DNA of 14,426 nt from Zoogloeaceae bacterium (GTDB lineage Bacteria; Pseudomonadota; Gammaproteobacteria; Burkholderiales; Rhodocyclaceae), in NCBI GenBank assembly GCA_031278735.1, contig JAITJU010000040.1:1-14426 (forward strand), written 5' to 3'. The notes beneath the pieces are model-generated. The model searched no databases. It saw only the letters and a list, made by a program, of their open reading frames with translations, and was not told the DNA's origin. Position 1 is the stretch's first letter. Every line of letters starts with the position of its first letter. A program made the translations under genes and the position numbers. Below are positions 1-7,071 of the stretch, one piece after another.

Positions 1-1008
1 GTGCGAAATCATCTGCACCAGCGCCCCCTCGATGGAGAGGGCGGAAAACATGAAAAAGCCCAGCGTCACGAAGCCCATGTGGGAAATGGAGGAATAGGCC
101 ACCAGTTTCTTCATGTCGGTCTGCGCGAGCGCCACAAGCCCGATATAGACCACCGCGATGAGCGACAGCGCGATCAGGAGCCAGGAGAGTTCATGCGCGG
201 CATTGGGCGTAATTGGCAGCGAAAAACGCAGGAAGCCGTAGGCGCCCAGCTTCAACGCGATGGCGGCAAGCGCCACAGAGCCGCCGGTCGGCGCTTCCAC
301 GTGCGCGTCCGGCAGCCAGGTGTGCACCGGGAACATCGGCGTCTTGACGGCAAAGGCGACGAGAAAGGCAAGGAACAGCCAGATTTGTTCATGCAGCGCC
401 AACGGCAACTGACGCCAGTCGAGAAGGGAAAAAGAGCCGGAATGGGCAAAAAGATAGAGGATCGCCACCAGCAAAAGGAGCGACCCGGAAAGCGTGTAGA
501 GGAAAAATTTGATGGCCGCATAAACGCGCCTTGGCCCGCCCCAGATGCCGATGATGAGGTAAAGCGGAATTAGCGAAGATTCAAAGAACACGTAAAACAG
601 CATTCCGTCTACCGCGGCAAAAATGCCGTTCACGAGACCGGACATGATCAGGAAAGCGGCATGATATTGCGCCGCCTGTCGCTGAATCGACCGCCAGCCC
701 GCCAGCACCACCAGCAGGGTGACAAGGCTGTTGAGCAGGACGAAGAGCAGGGAAATGCCATCGACGCCCAGGTGATAGCGCGCGTTGAAATGCGGAATCC
801 AGGCATGGATTTCCTCGAACTGCATGGCGCCGCTCGTCACGTCAAAGCCCGCATACAGGGGCAGGCTCAACAGAAAACCAAGCGCGGCGCCGACAAGGGC
901 GATGCTGCGCGCCAGCGGCGCGCATCGATCCGCGCCCGCGACCAGCGCGGCAAGACCGGCGGCAATGGGCGTCCAGATGACGAGAGAAAGCAGGGGATAA
1001 GACGACAT
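1..1008 (-). CDS. nuoM: NADH-quinone oxidoreductase subunit M (NuoM), 3' end cut off by the window edge
   Basis: Antiporter-like proton-pumping membrane subunit of complex I. Translating the complement from the ATG at 1008 gives 336 codons with no stop before the edge; the full protein is usually about 490 aa. Multiple hydrophobic helices are visible. Conserved elements include FFESSLIPLYLIIGIWGG (residues 141-158, with the membrane glutamate E143), AVKTPMFPVHTWLPDAHVEA (220-239, with K222 and the HTWLPDAH signature) and QTDMKKLVAYSSISHMG (296-312). The start is preceded by AAAGGA about 5 nt upstream and lies 15 nt after the nuoL stop, as in a normal nuoL-nuoM junction. The coding region looks intact as far as it goes. 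Identity is very secure; the C-terminal third lies outside the window. Confidence 0.97.
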   Translation of the reverse strand, partial: MSSYPLLSLVIWTPIAAGLAALVAGADRCAPLARSIALVGAALGFLLSLPLYAGFDVTSGAMQFEEIHAWIPHFNARYHLGVDGISLLFVLLNSLVTLLVVLAGWRSIQRQAAQYHAAFLIMSGLVNGIFAAVDGMLFYVFFESSLIPLYLIIGIWGGPRRVYAAIKFFLYTLSGSLLLLVAILYLFAHSGSFSLLDWRQLPLALHEQIWLFLAFLVAFAVKTPMFPVHTWLPDAHVEAPTGGSVALAAIALKLGAYGFLRFSLPITPNAAHELSWLLIALSLIAVVYIGLVALAQTDMKKLVAYSSISHMGFVTLGFFMFSALSIEGALVQMISH

Positions 1009-1023
1009 GGCGATCCTTTATGT

Positions 1024-3108
1024 TCAGCGCGTGAAAAGCCAGCGCCACCACCATTCCTGCACGCCCATGCCGAAGAGGATCGGAAAGGAAACCCACAGAC
1101 CGATGAAGACCGTCAGGCCAATGATCATGGTAAACGCATAATGATGGACAAAGCCGCTCTGCAAGCGCCGTAAAAGCGCCGCGCTCCAGCCGGTAAGCCG
1201 CGCCGCGCCATTGACGGCAAGATCGTCGATGAGCGTCGCGTCGACGCCGCGCCACAGGCCCCTCCCCAAAAGCCGCGCCCCGCCCGCGAGGACAGTTTCG
1301 TTGAAGCGGTCGAAGTAGTATTTGTTCTCCAGAAGCGTATAAAGCGCGCCGAAGCGCCGCCGGATCGCCGTCGGAAGCTCCGGGCGCTTCAGATAGAGGA
1401 ACCAGGCCGTCGCCACGCCCGCCGCCGCCAGCCAGAACACCGGCGAGACGGCCGCGCGCAGCGCCATCGCCCAGGGGCCGTGGAATGCTTCCGCGAATTC
1501 CGCCATGACGCCGTGCGCGGCGGCATCGACGTGGATCACGCCCCGGAAGAACCCGCCGGTCAACAGGGGTTCGATGGTGAAATAGCCGATGAAGAGCGAG
1601 GGAATCGCCAGCAGGATGAGCGGCAGCGTCACCACCCAGGGCGATTCCCGCGGCTTTTGTCCGGGCAAAAGGCCGTGATGCTCATCATGACTTCTGTCCT
1701 CCGTCTTCTGTCCTCTGTCTTCTGCCCCCCCAAAACGTTCCTTGCCGTGAAAAACCAGGAAATAGAGGCGGAAGGAATAGAACGCGGTGACGAAGACGCC
1801 CGCCAGCACGGCGAAATAGGCCAGTCCCGCGCCGGGAATCTTCGAGAGCGCCACCGCCTCGATGATCGAATCCTTGGAATAGAAGCCGGAAAAGAACGGC
1901 GCGCCGATCAAGGCCAGGGAGCCAATGAGACAGGTTGCCCACGTGACCGGCATGTACTTTCTCAGGCCGCCCATGTTGCGCATGTCCTGGTCGTGACGCA
2001 TGCCGATGATGACCGAACCGGCGGCGAGGAACAAAAGCGCCTTGAAGAAGGCGTGCGTCATCAGGTGGAAGATGGCGACGGAATAGGCGGAGGCGCCCAG
2101 CGCCACGGTCATGTAGCCCAGTTGCGAGAGCGTCGAATAGGCGATCACCCGCTTGATGTCGTTCTGGACGATGCCGAGAAAACCCATGAAGAGCGCCGTG
2201 ACCGCGCCAATCGCCATGACAAAGGCGAGCGCCGTGGTGGAAAGCTCGAAGAGGGGCGACATGCGGCTGACCATGAAGATGCCCGCCGTGACCATCGTCG
2301 CCGCGTGGATCAGGGCGGAAATGGGGGTCGGGCCTTCCATCGAGTCGGGCAGCCAGACGTGCAGCGGCGCCTGCGCGGATTTGCCCATCGCGCCGATGAA
2401 GAGGCAGATGCAGATGACCGTCGGCAATGACCATTCCGCTTCTCCCCACAGGTTGATCGTCGCCTGGGCGATGCCCGGCGCTTTTGCGAAGACCGTCGCG
2501 TAATCGAGCGAACCAAAGTGCGCGAGCACGAGACCGATGCCCAGAAGAAAGCCGAAATCGCCGACGCGATTGACGAGGAACGCCTTCAAATTGGCGTGGA
2601 TCGCCGTCGGACGGGTATACCAGAAGCCAATCAGGAGGTAGGAGACCAGCCCCACCGCTTCCCAGCCGAAGAACAACTGCATGAAGTTGTTGGCCGTCAC
2701 CAGCATCAGCATGGAGAAGGTGAAGAGCGCGATGTAACTGAAAAAGCGGTTGTAGCCGGGATCGTCCTTCATGTAGCCGAGGGTGTAGATATGCACCATG
2801 AGCGAGACGAAGGTAACGACGAGCATCATCGTCGCGGTGAGCGTGTCGATGAGAAAGCCGACCTGGAAGGTATACGCGCCGCTCGTCATCCAGGTGTAGA
2901 CGGGGCCGTCGAAGAAGTGTTCCGGCCCCTGGCGCGCGTCGAGGAAGACGCCGACGGAAGCGAGAAAGGCGATCGCCACCCCGGAGATGGCCGCGCCCGC
3001 CGCCAGCCAGCGCGGGACGCCCCGGCAAAAGAGCCTGGGAAGACCGGCAATCAACGCCCCGGCCAGGGGCGCGAGCGCCGCGATGAGGGAAAGGGTTTCT
3101 ATCTTCAT
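1024..3108 (-). CDS. nuoL: NADH-quinone oxidoreductase subunit L (NuoL)
   Basis: Distal proton-pumping subunit of complex I, an integral inner-membrane protein of 694 aa. Family residues are present: FFGWEAVGLVSYLLIGFW (146-163) with E150, NRVGDFGF with D184, MGKSAQAPLHVWLPDSMEGP (241-260) with K243, and SALIHAATMVTAGIF with H268. The ATG at 3108 overlaps the stop of the preceding 95-aa ORF (ATGA), so its translation is probably coupled to that ORF. An oddity is residues 462-473: in the soluble loop after the conserved FHGKERF, the sequence EDRGQKTEDRS is encoded by a five-unit heptanucleotide repeat at 1691-1725. Related proteins usually carry a His/Asp-rich stretch there, and part of one (HDEHHG) remains just downstream. 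The frame stays open through the repeat and the following helices are normal. Confidence 0.98.
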   Translation of the reverse strand: MKIETLSLIAALAPLAGALIAGLPRLFCRGVPRWLAAGAAISGVAIAFLASVGVFLDARQGPEHFFDGPVYTWMTSGAYTFQVGFLIDTLTATMMLVVTFVSLMVHIYTLGYMKDDPGYNRFFSYIALFTFSMLMLVTANNFMQLFFGWEAVGLVSYLLIGFWYTRPTAIHANLKAFLVNRVGDFGFLLGIGLVLAHFGSLDYATVFAKAPGIAQATINLWGEAEWSLPTVICICLFIGAMGKSAQAPLHVWLPDSMEGPTPISALIHAATMVTAGIFMVSRMSPLFELSTTALAFVMAIGAVTALFMGFLGIVQNDIKRVIAYSTLSQLGYMTVALGASAYSVAIFHLMTHAFFKALLFLAAGSVIIGMRHDQDMRNMGGLRKYMPVTWATCLIGSLALIGAPFFSGFYSKDSIIEAVALSKIPGAGLAYFAVLAGVFVTAFYSFRLYFLVFHGKERFGGAEDRGQKTEDRSHDEHHGLLPGQKPRESPWVVTLPLILLAIPSLFIGYFTIEPLLTGGFFRGVIHVDAAAHGVMAEFAEAFHGPWAMALRAAVSPVFWLAAAGVATAWFLYLKRPELPTAIRRRFGALYTLLENKYYFDRFNETVLAGGARLLGRGLWRGVDATLIDDLAVNGAARLTGWSAALLRRLQSGFVHHYAFTMIIGLTVFIGLWVSFPILFGMGVQEWWWRWLFTR
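1691..1725 (-). repeat. Heptanucleotide tandem repeat block inside nuoL
   Basis: Five consecutive 7-nt units (read on + as CTTCTGT, CCTCCGT, CTTCTGT, CCTCTGT, CTTCTGC). The purine-rich unit CRGARGA lies on the nuoL coding strand. Three units equal 21 nt or 7 codons, so translation yields the period EDRGQKT. The same block occurs outside genes at 6731, 9751, 14177 and 14301, so this is a dispersed repeat captured within a coding sequence. Its 35 nt are not a multiple of three, so an in-frame result needs compensation at the edges. Confidence 0.9.
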
Positions 3109-3392
3109 GCGTCAGCCTTCGGTTGATGGGGATGATTCGTCTGTTTCCTCGAAGGAATGGCATTCACAAAAGCAACCAGCGAACAACATGCGAGAATCCA
3201 AGGGGTAAAACCTTCGTCTTGCCGGAGAACCAGCCAAACGCCAATGAACCCGCACATAATCAAGAGGAGCGTCGCGACAATGAGCAGGCAAAGCGCCAGC
3301 CTGTATGAAATCTTTCGGCGGGAAAGACGGACGATGGCGGCTCCCAGGAGCGGCGAGAGCGCCGCGATGAATGCAACGGTTTTCGTCTCCAT
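3105..3392 (-). CDS. Small membrane ORF between nuoK and nuoL, resembling a diverged copy of the NuoL N-terminus
   Basis: A 95-aa hydrophobic protein with roughly three predicted membrane segments (about residues 5-23, 30-56 and 63-78) and a basic/His-containing tail. Its first 25 residues (METKTVAFIAALSPLLGAAI then VRLSRR) align with the start of NuoL (MKIETLSLIAALAPLAGALI then AGLPR), and a weaker match continues through an RQ at about residue 57. The nucleotide similarity extends upstream of the ATG (AAGGCTGA in both). The ATG follows the nuoK stop by 1 nt, and the TGA overlaps the nuoL ATG. GC is lower than in flanking nuo genes. I infer an old tandem duplication of the nuoL 5' end that remained open or became a separate small protein. 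It is not a standard complex I subunit, and whether it is expressed cannot be told from sequence. Confidence 0.7.
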   Translation of the reverse strand: METKTVAFIAALSPLLGAAIVRLSRRKISYRLALCLLIVATLLLIMCGFIGVWLVLRQDEGFTPWILACCSLVAFVNAIPSRKQTNHPHQPKADA

Positions 3393-3393
3393 A

Positions 3394-3705
3394 TCAGCCT
3401 TTCAGTTGGTCGAGATCATCGACGTGGATGCTCTTCAGGTTGCGAAAGAGCGCGACCAGGATCGCCAGCCCCACCGCCGCTTCCGCCGCCGCCACCGCGA
3501 GGATGAAGAAGACGAACAACTGGCCGTGCGGGTCCTGCAGGTAGCGGGAAAAGGCGATGAAATTCGTGTTGACGGCCAAGAGCATCAGTTCGATCGACAT
3601 CAAAAGCACGATCAGGTTCTTGCGGTTCAGGAAAATGCCGGCAATGCCAATGGCAAACAAAATCGCGGCCAGAAAAAGGAAGTGGGTCAAACTCAAGGCA
3701 AGCAT
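3394..3705 (-). CDS. nuoK: NADH-quinone oxidoreductase subunit K (NuoK)
   Basis: Small three-helix membrane subunit of complex I (homologue of mitochondrial ND4L), 103 aa, the normal length. The two buried glutamates of the proton path are present: E39 in LMSIELMLLAVN and E75 in AVAAAEAAVGLAILV. The ATG at 3705 has AAGGA about 8 nt upstream and follows the nuoJ stop by 11 nt. The gene ends with LKG and TGA, 1 nt before the ATG of the extra 95-aa ORF; in a standard operon nuoL would follow directly. Confidence 0.98.
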   Translation of the reverse strand: MLALSLTHFLFLAAILFAIGIAGIFLNRKNLIVLLMSIELMLLAVNTNFIAFSRYLQDPHGQLFVFFILAVAAAEAAVGLAILVALFRNLKSIHVDDLDQLKG

Positions 3706-3716
3706 GTGTTTTGTCC

Positions 3717-4364
3717 TTATTGCGCCAAATCCGAAGGAAGCGCGGCGGATGTCCGTTCCTCGTCCGCCGCAGTTTCCGTCGGCATATTGACCAGCCGCAC
3801 GCGATCGGCGGCTCGCACCCGAATTTGCGCTTCCGGGCTGCTGTTGCGGGGTTTTTTCGCGCCCCGGAAAGTGAGCGCCACGGCGGCGACAATCGCCACC
3901 AGCAGGAGCGCCGCCGTCAGTTCAAAGGGATACGTGTATTCGCTTGCCAGCAGCACCCCCAGTTCCTTCGTGTTGGAAGCCGTCGCGGGCGTCGCGGGCA
4001 GGCTGGCGTCCGGCGAGCGAAAGAATTCGCCGCCCAGCACCATGCCCATCTCGACGATCATCACGAAACCCACCAGCGCCCCCAGCGGCAGATAGCGCCA
4101 GAAGCCCTGCCGGAGGCGGTCGATGTCGATGTCGAGCATCATCACCACGAAGAGGAAGAGCACCATCACCGCGCCGATATAGACCATGACGAGCACCATC
4201 GCCAGGAATTCCGCCTGCAACAAAAGCCACACCCCCGCCGCCGTGAAGAAGGCGAGAATCAAGTTCAATACCGCATGCACGGGGTTTCTCGCGGTAATGA
4301 CGCGCAGGGCGGCAAAGACCAGGATGGCCGCGAGGAAGAAGAAAACGAAAGTCTTGAAATCCAT
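3717..4364 (-). CDS. nuoJ: NADH-quinone oxidoreductase subunit J (NuoJ)
   Basis: Membrane subunit of complex I (homologue of ND6), 215 aa. The conserved core LQAEFLAMVLVMVYIGAVMV (49-68) contains E52 and Y62, followed by LFLFVVMML of the third helix. A hydrophilic C-terminal tail of about 45 residues is longer than in E. coli, but extended tails are common in betaproteobacteria. The ATG at 4364 has GAGGA about 10 nt upstream, within the 24-nt gap after the restriction endonuclease stop. NuoI should lie immediately upstream; here a two-gene R-M cassette separates them. Confidence 0.97.
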   Translation of the reverse strand: MDFKTFVFFFLAAILVFAALRVITARNPVHAVLNLILAFFTAAGVWLLLQAEFLAMVLVMVYIGAVMVLFLFVVMMLDIDIDRLRQGFWRYLPLGALVGFVMIVEMGMVLGGEFFRSPDASLPATPATASNTKELGVLLASEYTYPFELTAALLLVAIVAAVALTFRGAKKPRNSSPEAQIRVRAADRVRLVNMPTETAADEERTSAALPSDLAQ

Positions 4365-4375
4365 GCCGAATATTT

Positions 4376-4380
4376 CCTCA
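4376..4380 (-). repeat. Left copy of a 5-bp direct repeat (TGAGG on the coding strand) flanking the R-M cassette
   Basis: TGAGG lies in the nuoJ ribosome-binding region, and the same 5 bp occurs at the nuoI stop codon (6215-6219). Removing the DNA between the copies would rejoin nuoI directly to the nuoJ leader as TGA followed by GGAAATATTCGGC and ATG, with the nuoI stop inside the nuoJ Shine-Dalgarno. That is a plausible ancestral junction. Five bases in SD-like sequence can match by chance. Confidence 0.45.
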
Positions 4381-4388
4381 TGCGTCGT

Positions 4389-5255
4389 TCATACAGCCAA
4401 ATCCAGCGGCAAATCCGAAATGTCTTTCAATCGCCTGCCATCCACCATGACCGACAACAAATCTGCCGCGTCCTGAAAATTCAGCGCGTCCAAGGTCTTT
4501 TGCAATTCGTACAGCGCGAAGTGATATACACAGTCGATATCGCCTGTCCCCAGCGCAATGGAAGCCAAACGACTGGGCGTAGGCTCTGCCGTCACCACAA
4601 CGACATGGGGCAAATGCCCCTTGCGGTTACGCACCAGATTCAACGCTTCGGAACGGGCGTTTTGCGCGCGATCGCTGCGAATCGTCCATTTACACGAGAT
4701 GCTGGCATGCAATAATGGCGAACCGCCATTTTCCTCGCGTAGGCAAGCCAGCTTGCTGACATTATCGTCAACCAGTGTGCCCTGTGCGTTGATCGTCGCG
4801 TCGGTTTCGAGGTTGCGCGTCACCACGATGTCCGGCGTAATGGTGTAATCGCTGCCCAAAGCCGCCGCCAGATCCGGGTTGTTTCTGGCGGCATTGTCCA
4901 GCGCGACCAGATGCGCATATTGCGCATAATGGGCGATTTCCAACCGGTTGCGACCAGAAACTTGGCGTACATCCCAAACGCCGGGACGCAAATGCTGTAA
5001 TTTGCGGAAAGTTTCCCGCACGAATTCAGCGCAGATCGCCTCGAACTGATTGCCGGAAGTTTGCCCGGCAATTCGGTTGCTCACTGTTTCCACCTTGAGC
5101 CATTCGGCGATGCCCTTGGCGATGGCCTTGCTTGTCGTGTTGCTGCTGTCGGCATTACTTACCACGTCGGCTGAATTGATCGTCAGTGTGGATTCAAGCA
5201 GATGGGCATGAAATTTCTGGCGCGCGCGGATGAAATCTACAGGTGTTGTCATCAT
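4389..5255 (-). CDS. NgoMIV-type type II restriction endonuclease (predicted G/CCGGC)
   Basis: A 288-aa protein that I recognise as close to NgoMIV (286 aa), a tetrameric Mg-dependent endonuclease cutting G/CCGGC. With a 2-residue offset its active site is intact: E72 (NQFEAI), D142 (TPDIVV), K189 (SISCKW) and E203 (ARSEALN). The recognition motif RSDR (193-196) is kept, as is the family C-terminus DISDLPLDLAV. The first ATG (5255) overlaps the methyltransferase stop in ATGATGA; a second ATG at 5252 has better spacing from AGGG and could be the true start. Upstream codons in this frame, back to 5471, lie inside the methyltransferase and are not family sequence. GC is about 55%, below the nuo genes. 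No own promoter is visible, so it is probably co-transcribed with the methyltransferase and complex I genes. Confidence 0.93.
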   Translation of the reverse strand: MMTTPVDFIRARQKFHAHLLESTLTINSADVVSNADSSNTTSKAIAKGIAEWLKVETVSNRIAGQTSGNQFEAICAEFVRETFRKLQHLRPGVWDVRQVSGRNRLEIAHYAQYAHLVALDNAARNNPDLAAALGSDYTITPDIVVTRNLETDATINAQGTLVDDNVSKLACLREENGGSPLLHASISCKWTIRSDRAQNARSEALNLVRNRKGHLPHVVVVTAEPTPSRLASIALGTGDIDCVYHFALYELQKTLDALNFQDAADLLSVMVDGRRLKDISDLPLDLAV

Positions 5256-6208
5256 GCGACCCTGAAAAGTTTCTGCGTTGTCAGCGCGGCGTGGATTTGG
5301 CGCCCCACAGCGCACGCCACTGGCGGCGGAAAAGCATTGCCAATCTGGCGATACATTGCGGACTTGCCCCCGGAAAATTGCCAGTCGTCTGGAAACCCCT
5401 GAAGCCGAGCCGCCATGCGCAGCGTCAAGCGTGGCATCCCAATAAAATCGGGCGACGGCGCGGCATCCCACAGACCAATTCCGTCAACACCCAGTGTGGC
5501 CCAGGCGCGTCTGGCGCGCGTTGGTCCAAGATCGGGGCCGCCGTGTTTCTTGGAGCCGCCTACCAGCGTTGGCGCAATGCTGTCCGCGCGTACGCGCCAA
5601 AGATCGGCGCCGCGCCAACCATTTGCTTTCATCAGGTCATAAAGGAGCGCGCCAACCGTCATCGGCTCGCTTGTGCCTGGCTCTGGCCACGAAAAAGCAT
5701 CGGAAAAATCCTTGCGAATTCCCACGAACACCACTCTGGGACGTAACTGAGAAACGCCAAAATCAGAAGCGTTCAGAAGACGCCACTCCGAAACATAGCC
5801 CAATTTCTTGATCTGTTGCTCAATTTTTCTTCGGTAACCGTCAAATACAGCATCCAGCAAGCCACGCACATTTTCGAGCATCACCGCCTTGGGACGACAA
5901 GTATCGACAATACGAACGGCATCGGGAAACAAATTTCGCTCATCCTGTTCGCCAAGCTGCTTGCCCGCCTTGGAAAACGGCGGGCATGGCACACCGCCCG
6001 CCACCAGATCGACGCCACGCCAAGGCTCGCCATTGAAAGTACGCAAATCTCCCTCGACGACATGCCAGTGCGAACGATTGAGACGCAGAGTTTCACAGGC
6101 GACATGTTCCAGTTCCATCAGGGCCATGTGGGAAAAACCCGCCATTTCCAGCCCCAGCGCCTGTCCTCCCGCGCCCGCGCATAGTTCCAGCGAAGTCAGT
6201 TGTTCCAT
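5252..6208 (-). CDS. C5-cytosine DNA methyltransferase, partner of the NgoMIV-type endonuclease
   Basis: Methylates cytosine C5 using S-adenosylmethionine, protecting host GCCGGC sites; 318 aa. The motifs run in family order: I, LCAGAGGQALGLEMAGF (9-25); IV, GGVPCPPFSKAG (71-82) with catalytic C75; VI, ENVRG (112-116); VIII, QLRPRVVFVG (154-163); a target-recognition region at about 180-255; IX, RLTLRMAARLQGFPDDW (260-276); and X, YRQIGNAFPPPVA (286-298). I chose the ATG at 6208 because GAGG lies 8 nt upstream; a GTG at 6220 would overlap the nuoI stop. The gene begins 8 nt after nuoI ends, leaving no intergenic space for a promoter. GC is lower than in the neighbours (45-52% in spot-counted lines around 5821-5940), consistent with acquisition. 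It overlaps the endonuclease gene by 4 nt. Specificity is inferred from the partner enzyme. Confidence 0.96.
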   Translation of the reverse strand: MEQLTSLELCAGAGGQALGLEMAGFSHMALMELEHVACETLRLNRSHWHVVEGDLRTFNGEPWRGVDLVAGGVPCPPFSKAGKQLGEQDERNLFPDAVRIVDTCRPKAVMLENVRGLLDAVFDGYRRKIEQQIKKLGYVSEWRLLNASDFGVSQLRPRVVFVGIRKDFSDAFSWPEPGTSEPMTVGALLYDLMKANGWRGADLWRVRADSIAPTLVGGSKKHGGPDLGPTRARRAWATLGVDGIGLWDAAPSPDFIGMPRLTLRMAARLQGFPDDWQFSGGKSAMYRQIGNAFPPPVACAVGRQIHAALTTQKLFRVA

Positions 6209-6214
6209 GTTCAG

Positions 6215-6219
6215 CCTCA
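6215..6219 (-). repeat. Right copy of the 5-bp direct repeat (TGAGG) flanking the R-M cassette
   Basis: The nuoI stop TGA plus GG, which also serves as the methyltransferase Shine-Dalgarno. It pairs with 4376-4380. About 1.83 kb lies between the copies and holds exactly the two R-M genes. Confidence 0.45.
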
Positions 6220-6717
6220 CCGATGCCTTGCGTCCAGCGCCTTGTCCAGGGCGATCCGCGCCTCATGCCGGTCGCCGTTGGCCAGGAGCATGTCCTTGGT
6301 GTAATGGAGGTCGCTCTTCTTCTCGCCGTGGTACTCGAATACCCTGGTTTCCACGATGGCGTCCACCGGGCAGGCTTCCTCGCAGAAGCCGCAGAAGATG
6401 CAGCGGGTGAGGTCGATGTCGTAGCGCGTCGCGCGGCGACTGCCGTCCTCGCGCTCGGCAAGCTCTATCGTGATCGCCCGCGCCGGGCAGATCGCCTCGC
6501 AGAGCTTGCAGGCGATGCAGCGTTCCGTGCCGTCCGGGTAACGCCGAAGCGCGTGCAGGCCGCGAAAGCGGAAACTCTGCGGCGTCTTTTCCTCCGGGTA
6601 CTGCACGGTGATCTTGCGGACGAAGAAATACCTGCCCGTCACGGCCATGCCCTTCAGAAGTTCCCACAGGAAAAAGGTCTTGAAGAAATCCTTCAATCCG
6701 TCCTTCAGTTTTCGCAT
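6217..6717 (-). CDS. nuoI: NADH-quinone oxidoreductase subunit I (NuoI)
   Basis: Peripheral-arm ferredoxin-like subunit that carries clusters N6a and N6b toward the quinone site; 166 aa, a normal length. Two complete 4Fe-4S motifs are visible: CIACKLCEAICP (67-78: C67, C70, C73, C77) and CIFCGFCEEACP (106-117: C106, C109, C112, C116). The N-terminal amphipathic helix that docks on NuoH is present (LKDFFKTFFLWELLKGM). The ATG at 6717 has a strong AGGAGA about 4-5 nt upstream. NuoH normally lies directly upstream, but here the H/I junction is opened by about 3 kb. A heptanucleotide repeat starts only 14 nt upstream of the start codon. Confidence 0.98.
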   Translation of the reverse strand: MRKLKDGLKDFFKTFFLWELLKGMAVTGRYFFVRKITVQYPEEKTPQSFRFRGLHALRRYPDGTERCIACKLCEAICPARAITIELAEREDGSRRATRYDIDLTRCIFCGFCEEACPVDAIVETRVFEYHGEKKSDLHYTKDMLLANGDRHEARIALDKALDARHR

Positions 6718-6730
6718 GTCATCTCCTGTT

Positions 6731-6782
6731 CAGAAGACAGAGGACGGAGGACAGAGGACAGAAGGGTTTGCGGCTTCGCCGC
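6731..6782 (+). repeat. Heptanucleotide block plus adjoining hairpin upstream of nuoI
   Basis: Units CAGAAGA, CAGAGGA, CGGAGGA, CAGAGGA and CAGAAGG fill 6731-6765. They are followed by TTTGCGGCTTCGCCG, a perfect 5-bp stem with a TTC loop at 6770-6782. The same pairing of a heptad block and this hairpin recurs at 14301-14358, so it is a composite dispersed repeat rather than slippage alone. Confidence 0.85.
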
Positions 6783-6866
6783 GCGGAGCGACGCCCTCTT
6801 CCCCGGGGGCGAGCGGAAGGCGTGAATTGCCGCGGCGAAACCGCGGGGCTGTTCATTGTCTTGCGT

Positions 6867-7022
6867 CATCGTAAAACGAACTCCGGTTTGAAACCCCGCC
6901 CGTAAGAAAGGCGCGAAGGTGGAGACCCCGGCCTGAAGGCCGGGGTTTCGACCGTAGCCATTGAGGAGGGGAGAGAAACCCCTTCCCAATGGAGTTTGAC
7001 CGACAGCCCTGAAGGGCTGTCG
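6867..7022 (-). repeat. 155-bp structured dispersed repeat, copy A
   Basis: This copy matches 7563-7717 along its whole length at roughly 80-85% identity by eye. On the minus strand it has three hairpins: the stem CGACAGCCC with loop TTCA at the 5' end, a longer CCATTG...CAATGG stem enclosing GGAGGGG/CCCCTTCC, and ACCCCGGCC with loop TTCA and GGCCGGGGT. It ends in a conserved TTTCAAACCGGAGT and CGTTTTACGATG. It has no ORF with coding character and no transposase. It could be a non-autonomous mobile element, a REP/BIME-like repeat or a transcribed structured RNA; I cannot decide between these. Confidence 0.8.
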
Positions 7023-7071
7023 CTAAATTTTGCTGCGTCCTCCGCATTCATTGCGCGTCTTTGTCCTTGCG

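Larger units (their letters stand above)
6718..7071. other. Gene-free interval upstream of nuoI, filled with repeats
   Basis: This 354-bp stretch contains, from left to right, the nuoI Shine-Dalgarno, a heptanucleotide block (6731-6765), a GCGGC-TTC-GCCGC hairpin (6770-6782), about 85 bp of GC-rich DNA and repeat element A (6867-7022). I find no convincing coding sequence in either strand; the open frames here are readings of the repeats. No clear sigma-70 promoter for nuoI is visible. Confidence 0.75.

Noticed and set aside
1480..2430. A 316-codon + strand frame and a 492-codon second minus frame (1685-3163) over nuoL
   Set aside because: Both overlap the intact nuoL; their compositions are Arg/Gly/His-rich with no family signature.
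5256..5471. An upstream extension of the restriction endonuclease frame
   Set aside because: The 72 extra codons lie inside the methyltransferase gene and have no counterpart in NgoMIV; the ATG pair at 5255/5252 matches the family length and overlaps the methyltransferase stop.
6718..7022. Open frames running from nuoI leftovers through repeat A (e.g. minus 6705-6989 and 6866-7306)
   Set aside because: They are translations of the structured repeat and heptads; similar frames arise at repeat B, and none has an SD or family resemblance.
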